The notes beneath the pieces are model-generated. The model was not told the DNA's origin and did not search any database. It saw nothing but the letters and a program-made list of their open reading frames with translations. From NCBI GenBank assembly GCA_028869255.1, contig CP110972.1:6052001-6116000 (forward strand): a stretch of DNA of 64,000 nucleotides, written 5' to 3'. The position numbers and the translations under genes are program-made. Shown in pieces: positions 27,974 through 38,561 of this stretch (positions are counted from its first letter, which is position 1; the number at the start of each line of letters is the position of its first letter). The stretch is from Pseudomonas poae. Its GTDB lineage: Bacteria > Pseudomonadota > Gammaproteobacteria > Pseudomonadales > Pseudomonadaceae.

Positions 27974-28606
27974 ATGGCACTCGATACATGGCTGGCCTTT
28001 TTCGTGGCCAGTTGGATCATCTCCCTTTCCCCTGGCGCCGGCGCCATCGCTTCGATGTCCAGCGGCCTGCAATACGGTTTCCTGCGCGGCTACTGGAACG
28101 CCATCGGCCTGCAACTGGGCCTGGCGATGCAGATTGCCGTGGTGGCGGGCGGGCTGGGTGCCATTCTGGCGGCATCCTCCACCGCCTTCTATGCGATCAA
28201 ATGGTTTGGCGTGGCGTACCTGGTGTACTTGGCGATCAAGCAATGGCGTGCCTTGCCGATGGACATGAGCGACGACGCGGCGATCCGTCCGATCGGCAAA
28301 CCGATGGCGATGATGTTCCGAGGTTTCCTGGTCAACGCCAGCAATCCCAAGGCTTTGGTGTTCATGCTGGCGGTGCTGCCGCAGTTCGTGAACCCGCAGG
28401 CGCCGTTGCTGATCCAGTACCTGATACTGGGCGCGACGATGATCAGCGTCGATATGATCGTGATGGCGGGGTATACGGGGCTGGCGTCGAAGGTGTTGCG
28501 CCTGTTGCGCACGCCCAAGCAGCAGAAACGCATGAACCGTACGTTTGCCGGGTTGTTTGTGGGCGCGGCGGGTTTCCTGGCCAGTTTGCATCGCGCCACG
28601 GCGTAA
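27974..28606 (+). CDS. LysE/RhtB family amino-acid exporter
   Basis: 210 residues with about six membrane spans and the family motif SLSPGAGAIASMSSGLQYGF near residue 19-38. The second block YLVYLAIKQWR and the third FLVNASNPKALVFMLAVLPQF are typical of LysE/RhtB exporters. Homoserine/threonine or related amino acids are likely substrates, but specificity cannot be read from sequence. It follows GAGGTGTGTA and is 69 bases after the MscS gene. Confidence 0.92.
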   Translation: MALDTWLAFFVASWIISLSPGAGAIASMSSGLQYGFLRGYWNAIGLQLGLAMQIAVVAGGLGAILAASSTAFYAIKWFGVAYLVYLAIKQWRALPMDMSDDAAIRPIGKPMAMMFRGFLVNASNPKALVFMLAVLPQFVNPQAPLLIQYLILGATMISVDMIVMAGYTGLASKVLRLLRTPKQQKRMNRTFAGLFVGAAGFLASLHRATA

Positions 28607-28628
28607 CTGAAGAAACGGACCCGAAAAA

Positions 28629-28720
28629 ATGTGGGAGCTGGCTTGCCTGCGATAGCATCACCGCGGTGTATCAGTTACACCGCGGTGCTCGCATCGCAGG
28701 CAAGCCAGCTCCCACATTGA
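28629..28720. repeat. REPIN, family B
   Basis: Inverted arms GTGGGAGCTGGCTTGCCTGC at both ends, with an internal CACCGCGGTG/CACCGCGGTG palindrome. It sits between the LysE gene and the convergent CsgG-like gene. Confidence 0.9.
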
Positions 28721-28745
28721 TTTGTGCCAGCCGAACCTTCGCGTT

Positions 28746-29486
28746 TCAGCGCAGGATCTTTGGCGCCTCATCCCTCGGCAGGTTGTTGCGCAACGCAGGC
28801 TGGCCAGGCTCTTGATAGCCGCCGCCCAACTGCTCCGCCAACTGCCGCGCTACATCCTCACCCAGTGCTTTCGACACTTCCTTCACGACGCGGGGACGGT
28901 TCAGGCTCACGCGTACGTCGCGGCTGTTCACCAGTTTGGTGTCCTGGCCTTCACCCATGGCGGTAAACGCCGAGGTGATCTCGAAGGTGCGGGTATTGAT
29001 CAGGCTGAAATCCGCCACCAGCGTCAGGCCCAGCACCGCCGAATAGCTGTTGGTGTGGTCCAGGGCGTTGATGTCCTGGGTGAAGTCGATGTCCGACAGC
29101 GTGCCGAACAGCACGTAGTCCGCACCCTTGAAGTTGCCGGCCTTGATGCGCTTGATCACGTCATAAACGTCACCCTTGGCATCGGCGGTGTAGGGCGTGC
29201 CCTGCACCAGCTGGAACTGGCGGGACTTGAGGATCTCGCCCTTGATATCACCGCTGAATTTGCGCAGTTCGGTCTGCTCGATGTAGCTGGTACGGCTTTC
29301 GTACTCGCTGTAGTTCGACGCGCCGCTGACGTGGTAAGCGCTGGCTTGGAAATTGTTGCTGGCCGAGACCTGGTGGATGTACTCCTCGACCCGCGCCTCA
29401 TAGGCCAGGTCGGTCACCGCGATCTTCGGGGCGGCCGAGGCGCCAAAGGCGCACAGCAGGCCGATCATGCCGATCCATGCACGCAT
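28746..29486 (-). CDS. CsgG/HfaB-like exported protein
   Basis: 246 residues. Signal peptide MRAWIGMIGLLCAFGASA is cleaved before APKIAVTDLAY. The body resembles the CsgG/LpoB superfamily (KIAVTDL start; GADYVLFGTLSDI; a TLVADFSLINTRTFEI strand pair; SRDVRVSL). No lipobox cysteine follows the signal, so unlike CsgG it may be a soluble periplasmic protein. It is the last gene of the four-gene envelope operon and starts 3 bases after the LpoB-like gene. Function is unknown. Confidence 0.82.
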   Translation of the reverse strand: MRAWIGMIGLLCAFGASAAPKIAVTDLAYEARVEEYIHQVSASNNFQASAYHVSGASNYSEYESRTSYIEQTELRKFSGDIKGEILKSRQFQLVQGTPYTADAKGDVYDVIKRIKAGNFKGADYVLFGTLSDIDFTQDINALDHTNSYSAVLGLTLVADFSLINTRTFEITSAFTAMGEGQDTKLVNSRDVRVSLNRPRVVKEVSKALGEDVARQLAEQLGGGYQEPGQPALRNNLPRDEAPKILR

Positions 29487-29489
29487 TGC

Positions 29490-30077
29490 TTAGCGCTCCG
29501 TGGTCTTGCGGATTTCTTTTTCGTCCATCCATTCGGCCAGGCCGCTCTCGACGTCGATCAGCTGCAGGCTGAACTTGTAGAACACGTCCTTGTAGTCCGA
29601 GCTGCGTTTGACGATGGAGCTGATGGAGCCTTCCAGGCGGTACTTGGCGGCGACCATGTTGCCGGTCTTGCTCACGGTGGACTTCTTGTACAGGCCGCTC
29701 TGGTTCTGCAGCTTGAGCTGGTCGACCTGGCTCTGCATGTCGGTGTTGTCGCTGGCGAAGCGGGCGGTGCCGGTCTTCATCAGCTGGGTCTTGATCGAGG
29801 TGGTGATCTCGCGGGTATCGATGTACTCGCTGGTCTTGTTCTTCACGTCGTACACCTGCACCACCGGGCGGCCTTGCAGGATGCCGGACTGGGCCAGGGA
29901 GCGGGTCATGGATTCGGCGATCATCTGCAGGTCGGTGGAGCCGAACTCGTTGGTTACCAGCTCCACGGCCTTGGTGTCGCCGTAGCTGATGTTTTTACCG
30001 CCCAGTACCGGCGAGGTGTTGGCGCAACCGCTGGCCAGAAGGGCAACCACGGCGAGAATCGAGAAGCGTGCAAACAT
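29490..30077 (-). CDS. LpoB-like outer-membrane lipoprotein
   Basis: 195 residues. A lipoprotein signal ends in LLASGCANT (Cys lipidated, about residue 18). The rest matches the LpoB fold: SYGDTKAVELVTNEFGSTDLQMIAESMTRSL and ARFASDNTDM, then GSISSIVKRSSDYKDVFYKFSLQL. E. coli LpoB activates PBP1b; Pseudomonas is known to use LpoP for that, so this protein may have another task. The ATG at 30075-30077 is chosen for the signal. It lies between ycfL-like and csgG-like genes. Confidence 0.87.
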   Translation of the reverse strand: MFARFSILAVVALLASGCANTSPVLGGKNISYGDTKAVELVTNEFGSTDLQMIAESMTRSLAQSGILQGRPVVQVYDVKNKTSEYIDTREITTSIKTQLMKTGTARFASDNTDMQSQVDQLKLQNQSGLYKKSTVSKTGNMVAAKYRLEGSISSIVKRSSDYKDVFYKFSLQLIDVESGLAEWMDEKEIRKTTER

Positions 30078-30100
30078 GATGATGTCTCTCTGCAACAGAA

Positions 30101-30472
30101 TTAAGGGGTTTTAACTTCAAGGCGGAAGTCTGCGGCCTGGGGCAAATTGGCGATGGCCGGCAGGAAGGTCGCCTGGTTGCCGTACAGGTTCAGCACTTTC
30201 CAGGTTTCTTCATCGCCCACCGGGAAACCGTCGGCGCCCAGCCAGGCGAAGCGGTAATACATCATCTGGTTGCTGCTGGTGATGTTGCTCAACTGCACCT
30301 TGGCGGTGAGGAAGCCGTTCTCGCGGGCCACGCGAATGGCGCCGACGGCGATGCCCTTGAACTTGCCCATGACCACGATTTTGCTCGCGGCGCTGCCGGG
30401 TTCCGGCGGCGGCGGGGTGGCGCAGCCGGCGAGCAGGACCAGCGCCAGGGCGCCGAGGATTAAATGACGCAT
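30101..30472 (-). CDS. YcfL-family lipoprotein (DUF1425)
   Basis: 123 residues. Signal MRHLILGALALVLLAGCATPPPPEPG has a clear lipobox LLAGC. The domain has VQLSNITSSNQMMYYRFAWLG and GFPVGDEETWK, typical of YcfL/DUF1425. In E. coli ycfL is next to lpoB (ycfM), the same neighbourhood as here. It probably sits in the outer membrane facing the periplasm. The ribosome site is TTAAGGAGCACGCT. The role is unknown. Confidence 0.9.
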   Translation of the reverse strand: MRHLILGALALVLLAGCATPPPPEPGSAASKIVVMGKFKGIAVGAIRVARENGFLTAKVQLSNITSSNQMMYYRFAWLGADGFPVGDEETWKVLNLYGNQATFLPAIANLPQAADFRLEVKTP

Positions 30473-30482
30473 AGCGTGCTCC

Positions 30483-31878
30483 TTAAGGTTGTTTGAGGGC
30501 GATGGCTTGGGTGGCGGGGCTCGGCACCACATGGGCCGCGAGGCCGCCGGCGAACACCTGGTTACCGACCACGCGCAAGGTAATCACCTTGGTAGCGCTG
30601 ATCGGCCTTGACCGTCACCAGCGTGCCGCCCAGGGCGTTGGGCAGGCTGACCTGGTGTTCGCCGTGCTTGAGGCGCAGGCGGGTCACTTGGGTCATGTCC
30701 GGCAGGGTGCGCCAGGTGCGGGTGTCGGCGCCTTCGGTCACGGCCGAGGCGATACCCAGCACCAGGCCAGCCATGGGGTTGGTCTTGTTCAGGTTGTTTT
30801 GCGCCACGCCACGGCTGACCGCACGCACGGTGGTGCGCAGGATGATGCCTGGCATGTCATCGCGCAGGGCGCGGCGCGACATGGCCGTGGTGCTGTTGAG
30901 TGCGGTGAGGTTCTGTTGCTGGCCGTCCACGCCGATCTGGGCGAAGGTCGCGGTGGAGGTGTCGGCTTTGATCACCGGGAACGACAGTGGAGTGATCACC
31001 AGGTTGCCATTGATCGGGATCGGCAGTGGCAGGCGAATCGAGTCGCGGGCCGGTGCCAGGCCACTCTGGACCACGATCAGCACGTCGGTTTCATCCGCGC
31101 CAACCTTGGATTTGTCCAGGTCCTTCAGGGCCTGCTCCAGCAGCGGGGTGTTGGGGCGCAACTCGGCAGCCTTGCGGTAGCCGGGAGCGGCCAGGTCTTT
31201 TTCACCCAGGGCTTCGTAGACGAAGCCGGCCAGGTAATGGCTGAACGCGCTCTGGTAGCTGTTTTTCAGGCCGACCACTTCCGGCGCGTTCAGGGCTTCC
31301 ACCGGGTAGCCGCTGAGGTCTTTCATCTGGGTGGTCACGCCTTCGCGCTGGGCTTCGTTCTCGCGCTTGAGGTATTCCTTGTCGCGCAGGTCGGCGATCA
31401 CCGCTTCGCGCTCGTGGGTCTTCTTGATTTCAGTGCGGGCGCCGTCGAAATCATTCAGGGCCAGCAGGTTCAGGGCCATCTGCGTGGTCAGCATGACCTT
31501 TTCGTAGTCATAGCCTTCGTAGCGGCGCACCTTGTCGTTGACCAGGAAACTGCCGAACTGGGAGAGGTACTTTTCGCTGTCGAACTTGACCGACTCTTCC
31601 CACTTGTAGACTTGCAGGTCGGCGCTGCGCCAGGCGGTCTGGCTGCCGGTGAGGTCACCCTTGGCCCGCAGCAACTCGCCCTTTTCGAAGAAATAGAGCA
31701 GGTCCTTGTCGTCGCCGGTGTTGTTCTTTTCCAACAGCGTCAGTGCTCCGTCGACATTGCCGGAGGTCAATTGCTGGTTAGTGGCTTGCAGCTCGGTGTC
31801 GTAGCTGCGGAACATCGAACAACCGGACAGCAAGGTCACCGCCACGAGCGCGAGCGGAGGTAAGGCGCGAAATGCCAT
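30483..31878 (-). pseudogene. COG3014-family lipoprotein, frame-shifted near its C-terminus in this sequence
   Basis: The ATG at 31876-31878 opens a lipoprotein signal (MAFRALPPLALVAVTLLSGCSMF, split lipobox LLSGC), followed by a TPR-like helical domain and a C-terminal beta-rich domain. The frame stops at 30562, but the sequence continues one frame over as VITLRVVGNQVFAGG... to a stop at 30483. One extra base near 30588-30602 (or loss of two) explains this; the repaired protein has about 464 residues. COG3014 proteins are uncharacterised. It is the first gene of the ycfL-lpoB-csgG-like operon. Confidence 0.85.
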
Positions 31879-32138
31879 GCAACTTCTTCCCTGAAAGTAT
31901 TGTGGTAATTCCTCATAAAAACGAGGAACGAAATTCCCTTTCGCACTAACAGGGCGCGGCATTATAAGCGCCATTGCTGGCTAAACAATGGCTTTTTGAT
32001 GTGAAACAGTCGACAGAAACGCCACCATCTGCTCCTAAAAATGCACCGCTCGCCCAAACACCAAATCACTTACGCCTTGAGTCAAACCCTTTAAGCCTTA
32101 ACAATGTGTTACTTCGTATTTCCCTTTGAGATTCATTC

Positions 32139-34033
32139 ATGACTGCCCCCTTTCGTTTTCTCGCCTGGCTGCTGCTGCCGGCGCTGATGTCGTGCAGCTT
32201 CAACCTGTTGGCCGCAACTGCCGAGGGCGCCCCCAAGCCCTGCATTTGCTGGACTACATCGGCGCTGACTACCCGCAGGCGGTGGAGGCGGGCAAGGTCA
32301 TCGATGAATCCGAATACCGCGAACAGCTGGAGTTTCTCGGCGTGCTGCAGGGCTTGGTCGCAGAACTGCCGCCAAGGCCGGAGCGCGCTGAGTTGATCAG
32401 GGGCATCGCGCAATTGTCAGCGGCTGTATCGGCGCGTCAGGACGGCGCGACCGTCGCCCGCCAGGCCCGTCAGTTGGGCGCCAAGCTGGCCGTGGCGTAT
32501 GAAGTGAGCCAGGCCCCGGCGATTACCCCTGATCCCAGCCGTGGCGCACCGCTGTATGCCCAGCACTGTTCGGTGTGCCACGGCACTGCCGGCGCCGGTG
32601 ATGGCCCGGCGGGCGTGGGCATGACCCCGCCACCGGCCAACCTGCGGGATGCGGCGCGCCTGGATCGCCTGAGCCTCTATGCGATCTACAACACCCTCGG
32701 CCTGGGCGTCGAAGGCACTGATATGCCGTCCTTCGCCGACCAACTGGATGACCGCCAGCGCTGGGACCTGGCCACCTACATCGCCGGCTTCACCGCCGAC
32801 CCGGCCGCGGCGAAGAGTGAACAGCCCTTTAACCTCGCCGACCTGGCCCGCCAGACCCCCAATGAGGTGCTCGCCGCAAGTGGCCCTGCCGCAGCGGCGA
32901 CCTTCCGCGCTCAGCGTGCGCAACCGCCGCAGGTCAAGCGCGGCCCGGCGCAGTTGCTGGACTACACCGCGACCACGCTGGACAAGAGCCTCGCCGCATT
33001 TCGCAACGGTGACCACGAACAAGCCTACGACCTGTCGGTGGCCGCTTACCTGGAAGGCTTCGAGCTGGTGGAAAGCTCGCTGGATAACGTCGATGCCAAC
33101 GTGCGCAAGGACACCGAGAAAGCCCTGATGGCTTACCGTCAGTCGTTGCAGGATGGCCTGCCGATCGAGCAGGTGCAGCAGCGCCTGGACGTGGCCAAGG
33201 GCAAGCTCAGCGAATCCGCCGGCTTGCTGGGCAGCGATGGCTTGAGCTGGTCGTTGAGTTACATCTCCGGCCTGTTGATTCTGCTGCGTGAAGGTCTGGA
33301 AGCAATCCTGGTGCTGGCGGCCATCCTGGCGTTCCTGCGTAACACCGGCCAGCAGTCGGCGGTGCGCAGCGTCAACGTGGGTTGGGGCCTGGCGTTGTTG
33401 GCGGGGTTGGCGACCTGGGCGTTGGCCGCGTATGTGATTGACGTGAGCGGTGCCCAGCGTGAACTGCTGGAAGGCTGCACGGCGCTGTTCGCCAGTGTGA
33501 TGGTGCTGTGGCTGGGCGTGTGGATGCATGACCGCCGCCACGCGGCGGCCTGGCAGGACTACATCAAGAGCAGCCTGGTGGGCGGCGGTGGGCGCTTTGG
33601 TTTTGCGATGCTGGCGTTTTTCTCGGTGTACCGCGAGTTGTTCGAAGTGATCCTGTTCTACGAAACCCTGTGGCTGCAAGCCGGCCCGGCCGGGCACAAC
33701 GCGGTGCTGGCCGGTGGCGCCACGGCGCTGGTGCTGCTGGTGGGCCTGGCCTGGGTGATCCTGCGCGGCTCGGCCAGGCTGCCGCTGGCGCTGTTCTTCG
33801 GGATCAACGCGGCGTTGCTGTGCGCGCTGTCGGTGGTGTTCGCCGGGCATGGCGTGAAAGCGTTGCAGGAAGCCGGCATCTTCGGCACGCGGCCAGTGGC
33901 GTTTTTTGACTTCGACTGGCTGGGCATTCACGCCGATGCCTACTCGTTGAGCGCGCAAGCCGTGGCGATCCTGGCGATTGTGGTGCTCTACGGCCGCAGC
34001 CGCCTGGCCGAAAAACGCCGAGTGGCGGCATAG
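32139..34033 (+). pseudogene. Cytochrome c/FTR1-family iron permease, frame-shifted at a C run in this sequence
   Basis: The signal peptide frame (MTAPFRFLAWLLLPALMSCS, from 32139) is lost at CCCCC (32230-32234). The rest continues one frame back as QALHLLDYIGADYPQAVEAG. Adding one C gives about 631 residues. Domains: a periplasmic helical domain; a c-type haem domain with CSVCHGTAGAGDGPAG; a helical linker; and an FTR1 permease of about seven spans with the iron-binding motifs REGLEAILVL and RELFEVILFYE. Such fusions are thought to take up ferrous iron with oxidation. No clear Fur box was seen upstream. The next gene starts 2 bases after the stop. Confidence 0.88.
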
Positions 34034-34035
34034 GC

Positions 34036-34491
34036 ATGCGCGTTTGGATCGATGCCGACGCCTGCCCGCGGGCAGCCAAGGACCAGGTGGTCAAGTTCGC
34101 CCTCAAGCGCCAGTTCGAGGTAGTGCTGGTGGCCGGGCAGAGTCAGATCAAGCCGAGCTTCTCGTGCGTCAAACTGATCGTAGTGCCCAGCGGCCCGGAC
34201 GCGGCGGATGACTACCTGGTGGAGCACGCCGTGCCCGGCGAGCTGGTGATCTGCAGCGACGTGCCCCTGGCCGACCGCCTGGTGAAAAAGGGCGTGACGG
34301 CCCTCGACCCTCGGGGCAAGGAATTCAGCCCGGCGAACATGAGCGAGCGGCTGGCGGTGCGCAACCTGTTTACCGACCTGCGCGAGCAAGGCCAGATGGG
34401 TGGCGGGCCACCGCCCCATGGGGAAAAGGACAAGCAAGCGTTTGCCAACTCCCTCGACAGGATACTGACCCGGTTAATGCGCCAAACCTGA
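34036..34491 (+). CDS. YaiI/YqxD family protein (DUF188, UPF0178)
   Basis: 151 residues with the NYN/PIN-like N-terminus MRVWIDADACPRAAKD and the conserved SGPDAADDYLVEHA, ICSDVPLADRLVKKG and DPRGKEF. The Asp-rich pattern suggests a metal-dependent nuclease fold, but no activity is established. It starts 2 bases after the FTR1 stop, so the two are probably co-transcribed. Confidence 0.92.
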   Translation: MRVWIDADACPRAAKDQVVKFALKRQFEVVLVAGQSQIKPSFSCVKLIVVPSGPDAADDYLVEHAVPGELVICSDVPLADRLVKKGVTALDPRGKEFSPANMSERLAVRNLFTDLREQGQMGGGPPPHGEKDKQAFANSLDRILTRLMRQT

Positions 34492-34492
34492 C

Positions 34493-34667
34493 CTTGTGGC
34501 GAGCGGGCTTGTTGTGGCGAGCGGGCTTGCCCGCGTTGGGCTGCGTAGCAGCCCCAAAACCTGCAACCGTGTTTTGACTGAACCATCTTGTCGTCTGAAT
34601 TAGGGCGGCTTCGCCACCCAACGCGGGCAAGCCCGCTCGCCACAACAAGCCCGCTCGCCACAACACC
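34493..34667. repeat. REPIN, family C, with iterated ends
   Basis: Inverted arms TTGTGGCGAGCGGGCTTGCC enclose a loop of about 75 bases. Both outer ends carry an extra partial copy of TTGTGGCGAGCGGGC, in mirror orientation. It lies between yaiI and the convergent elbB. Confidence 0.88.
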
Positions 34668-34688
34668 ACAACCGCTCATTTATCAGCG

Positions 34689-35354
34689 TCAGTCATTCTC
34701 GTGGGTCAGCTCCAGCACCCGGTCCACCAGCTTGTTGATGCCTGTCGCGACCTCGCTGATGTTCTTTCCCAGCATGTAAGCCGGGGTGCTCACCAGTTTG
34801 CGTGCCTTGTCTTCGACGATTTCTTCCACTGTGCACTCGTGATGGGTGGCGCCCATTTTGTCGAGGGCGGCGGCGGTGTCGGCGTCGTTACCGATGGTGC
34901 AGGTCACGCCCGGGCCGTAGATCTTCGCGGCCAGCGCCGGCGAGATGCAGATCAGCCCCACCGGCTTGCCCGCTTCGGCAAAGGCTTCAGCCAGCGCCAG
35001 CACCTGCGGGTTGACGCTGCAGCCCGCGCCCTCCACGGCAAAGTTCGACAGGTTTTTCGCCGCGCCAAACCCGCCGGGCACGATCAGCGCATCGAACTCG
35101 TCGGCGTTGGCTTCCTGAATGTTCTTCACTTCACCCCGGGCAATGCGCGCCGATTCCACCAGCACGTTGCGCGACTCGGGCATTTCTTCCCCGGTGAGGT
35201 GGTTGATCACATGCAATTGCGCAATATCGGGGGCAAAACATTGGACCTGAGCGCCGCGCTGATCCAGGCGCAGCAGCGTGATCACGCTTTCGTGGATCTC
35301 TGCGCCGTCGTACACGCCACAGCCTGAAAGGATCACTGCAATTTTTTTGCTCAT
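34689..35354 (-). CDS. elbB: Isoprenoid biosynthesis glyoxalase ElbB
   Basis: 221 residues of the DJ-1/PfpI superfamily. It starts MSKKIAVILSGCGVYDGAEIHE and contains DALIVPGGFGAAKNLSNFA and the nucleophile-elbow region VGLICISPAL. E. coli ElbB has weak glyoxalase activity and was linked to isoprenoid synthesis. I chose the second ATG because AGGAGA is seven bases before it. The 116 bases to the divergent hydroxylase gene probably hold both promoters. Confidence 0.92.
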   Translation of the reverse strand: MSKKIAVILSGCGVYDGAEIHESVITLLRLDQRGAQVQCFAPDIAQLHVINHLTGEEMPESRNVLVESARIARGEVKNIQEANADEFDALIVPGGFGAAKNLSNFAVEGAGCSVNPQVLALAEAFAEAGKPVGLICISPALAAKIYGPGVTCTIGNDADTAAALDKMGATHHECTVEEIVEDKARKLVSTPAYMLGKNISEVATGINKLVDRVLELTHEND

Positions 35355-35470
35355 GGGCATTTCTCCTGGGGTCTTGGCGTTAAATGTCTACTAATTTGTA
35401 AGCTGTTGCCAATGGGATCTCGCGTCGCTGCACCTAATCTTGATGTAACAAAAATAGTTCGGACTAGCCC

Positions 35471-36706
35471 ATGGACTTCGTGCCTTACGCGGTACCGTTT
35501 TTCATTGCCTTGATCGTGGTGGAGCTGCTGGCCGACCGCTGGCGCGGCGAGCGCAATTATCGTGTGGCGGATGCCATCAACAGCCTCAGCACCGGTGTGC
35601 TGTCTACCACCACGGGCCTGCTGACCAAGGGCGTGGGGCTGCTGACCTATGCATTCGCCCTCAAGCACCTGGCTGTGATCGAGCTGCCTGCCAACAGCGT
35701 CTGGACCTGGGTGTTCGCCTTCGTCTTCTACGACTTCTGCTACTACTGGCTGCATCGCTGCGGCCATGAACGCAACATCCTGTGGGCCGCGCACTCGGTG
35801 CACCACCAGAGCGAGGATTACAACCTCACCACCGCCCTGCGCCAGACCAGCACTGGCTTTCTGTTGAGCTGGATCTTCTACTTGCCCCTGGCCGTGCTTG
35901 GCGTGCCGCTGGTGGTGTTTATCAGTGTGGCCTCGCTCAACCTGCTGTACCAGTTCTGGGTGCACACCCGGCATGTGCCCAAGCTGGGCTGGTTCGAATG
36001 GTTCTTCGTCACGCCGTCCAATCATCGGGCCCACCATGCACAGAACGCTCTCTACATGGATCGCAACTACGGCGGGGTGTTCATTATTTGGGACCGCTTG
36101 TTCGGCAGCTTTCAGGAAGAAGACGATAACGAACCGGTGATCTTCGGCGTGACCACGCCCCTGGCCAGTTGGAACCCGTTGTGGGCCAACCTGCAGTTTT
36201 ATGCGCAGTTATGGAGTGATGCGCGCCGCACCGAGCGCTGGTGGGACAAGCTGCGCATCTGGTTCATGCGCACCGGCTGGCGCCCGGCGGACGTGCAGGC
36301 CAAGTACCCGCTGGCCAAACCGGATTTAAGCCAGTTCCGCAAATTCGAGGTGCCGCTGGACGCGCGGCAGCAGGTGTATATCGCCCTGCAATTTGCGGCG
36401 TACGTGGGGTTTGGCAGTTATTTGATGAATTTCGGCGAGGGTTTGCCTACGGCGGCACGGGTCCTGGGCTGGAGTGCGATGGCGTTGGGGCTGTTTACGT
36501 TGGGCGTAGCCCTGGAGAATCGCCCATGGGCCTTTAAAGCGGAGCTGCTGCGCCTGGCGCTGAATCTGCCGTTGGTATGGCTGGCACCGCTGGTCGGGCT
36601 GTGGCCGGCCAGCAGTTTGGGCTGGCTGGGCCTGGTGTGTTACAGCCTGCTCAGCGGAATTGGCCTCTACTGCTGTAGAAGCCGGCTTACTCGACTGGTG
36701 TCTTAG
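35471..36706 (+). CDS. Sterol desaturase/fatty acid hydroxylase superfamily membrane protein
   Basis: 411 residues. The first 290 hold membrane spans and the di-iron histidine clusters HRCGHE, HSVHHQSEDYN and NHRAHHA, in the order typical of this superfamily. A C-terminal segment (about 300-410) adds three to four more spans. The substrate (a lipid or hopanoid) is unknown. The 3' end overlaps the convergent dedA gene by 20 bases. Confidence 0.9.
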   Translation: MDFVPYAVPFFIALIVVELLADRWRGERNYRVADAINSLSTGVLSTTTGLLTKGVGLLTYAFALKHLAVIELPANSVWTWVFAFVFYDFCYYWLHRCGHERNILWAAHSVHHQSEDYNLTTALRQTSTGFLLSWIFYLPLAVLGVPLVVFISVASLNLLYQFWVHTRHVPKLGWFEWFFVTPSNHRAHHAQNALYMDRNYGGVFIIWDRLFGSFQEEDDNEPVIFGVTTPLASWNPLWANLQFYAQLWSDARRTERWWDKLRIWFMRTGWRPADVQAKYPLAKPDLSQFRKFEVPLDARQQVYIALQFAAYVGFGSYLMNFGEGLPTAARVLGWSAMALGLFTLGVALENRPWAFKAELLRLALNLPLVWLAPLVGLWPASSLGWLGLVCYSLLSGIGLYCCRSRLTRLVS

Positions 36707-37322
36707 GCGTTTCGACCGGGGCCGGCTCGGCGGCGAGCCGGGCCTTGGCATCGGCGCACGCCTGGCGGGCGATACGGGCGTTCTTGAACCGGCGGCGCAG
36801 CCACAGGCCAAAGCCCAGCAGCAACAACGCGCCCAACACCCACAGCTCGTACTTCTTGACGCTGCCCAGCATGCCTTCCAGCACCGCGCCGAAGTGATAC
36901 GCCGCTGCGCCCAGCGCTGCCGCCCAGACCGCGGCGCCGATCCCGTTGAGGATCAGGTAGCGCACTGGCGGGTAGCCCGACAAGCCAATCGCCACCGGCA
37001 TCACCGTGCGCAATCCGTAGACAAAGCGGAAGCTCAGCACCCAGATATCCGGATGCTTGCGGATATGTTCCAGGGCTTTGTCGCCCATCAATTGCCAGCG
37101 CGGTTTGCGCGCCAACAGTTTGCGGCCGTGCTTGCGCCCCAGGAAGTACCACAGCTGGTCGCCGGCGTAGCTGCCACAAAAGGCAACGACCACCACCAGG
37201 TTGATATCCATGTATCCACGGAACGCCAGGAAGCCTGCGAGAACCAGGATGGTTTCGCCTTCGAAGAACGTGCCTAGGAAGAGGGCAAAGTAGCCGAAGT
37301 CATGCAGAAATTGTTGAAGCAT
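36687..37322 (-). CDS. DedA family membrane protein
   Basis: 211 residues with the SNARE-associated/DedA domain: FFEGETILVLAGFLAFRG, the conserved GSYAGDQLWYFLGRKHG and the FRFVYGLRTVMPVAIG motif. About five spans are followed by a basic cytoplasmic tail ending in a Pro-rich stretch. DedA proteins are proton-dependent flippases of undecaprenyl phosphate or phosphatidylethanolamine in several bacteria. The start is the ATG at 37320-37322; the frame stays open upstream, but that part is antisense to hemB. Confidence 0.92.
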   Translation of the reverse strand: MLQQFLHDFGYFALFLGTFFEGETILVLAGFLAFRGYMDINLVVVVAFCGSYAGDQLWYFLGRKHGRKLLARKPRWQLMGDKALEHIRKHPDIWVLSFRFVYGLRTVMPVAIGLSGYPPVRYLILNGIGAAVWAAALGAAAYHFGAVLEGMLGSVKKYELWVLGALLLLGFGLWLRRRFKNARIARQACADAKARLAAEPAPVETPKTPVE

Positions 37323-37508
37323 GGTCTGGGTGCTGGCGAAATGAACGCGCAGCCTACGCCTTCGTGAACATTCATGAAAGTATCGAGATGTGTCACGAAG
37401 TGAACAATTCCTACATAAACGACGAATGCGACTACAGGTCGCGTCGATAAGCACAACTGTCATTCCTTCGTCATAATGGCCGCTTATAACTGCAACACTC
37501 GCCCGTAA

Positions 37509-38543
<1,035 letters not shown>

Positions 38544-38561
38544 CCCTCACAGGAACACTCG

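Noticed and set aside
32417..33958. A 513-codon minus-strand frame opposite the FTR1 permease
   Set aside because: It is the antisense of a clear cytochrome c/FTR1 protein and has Gln/His/Arg-rich composition.
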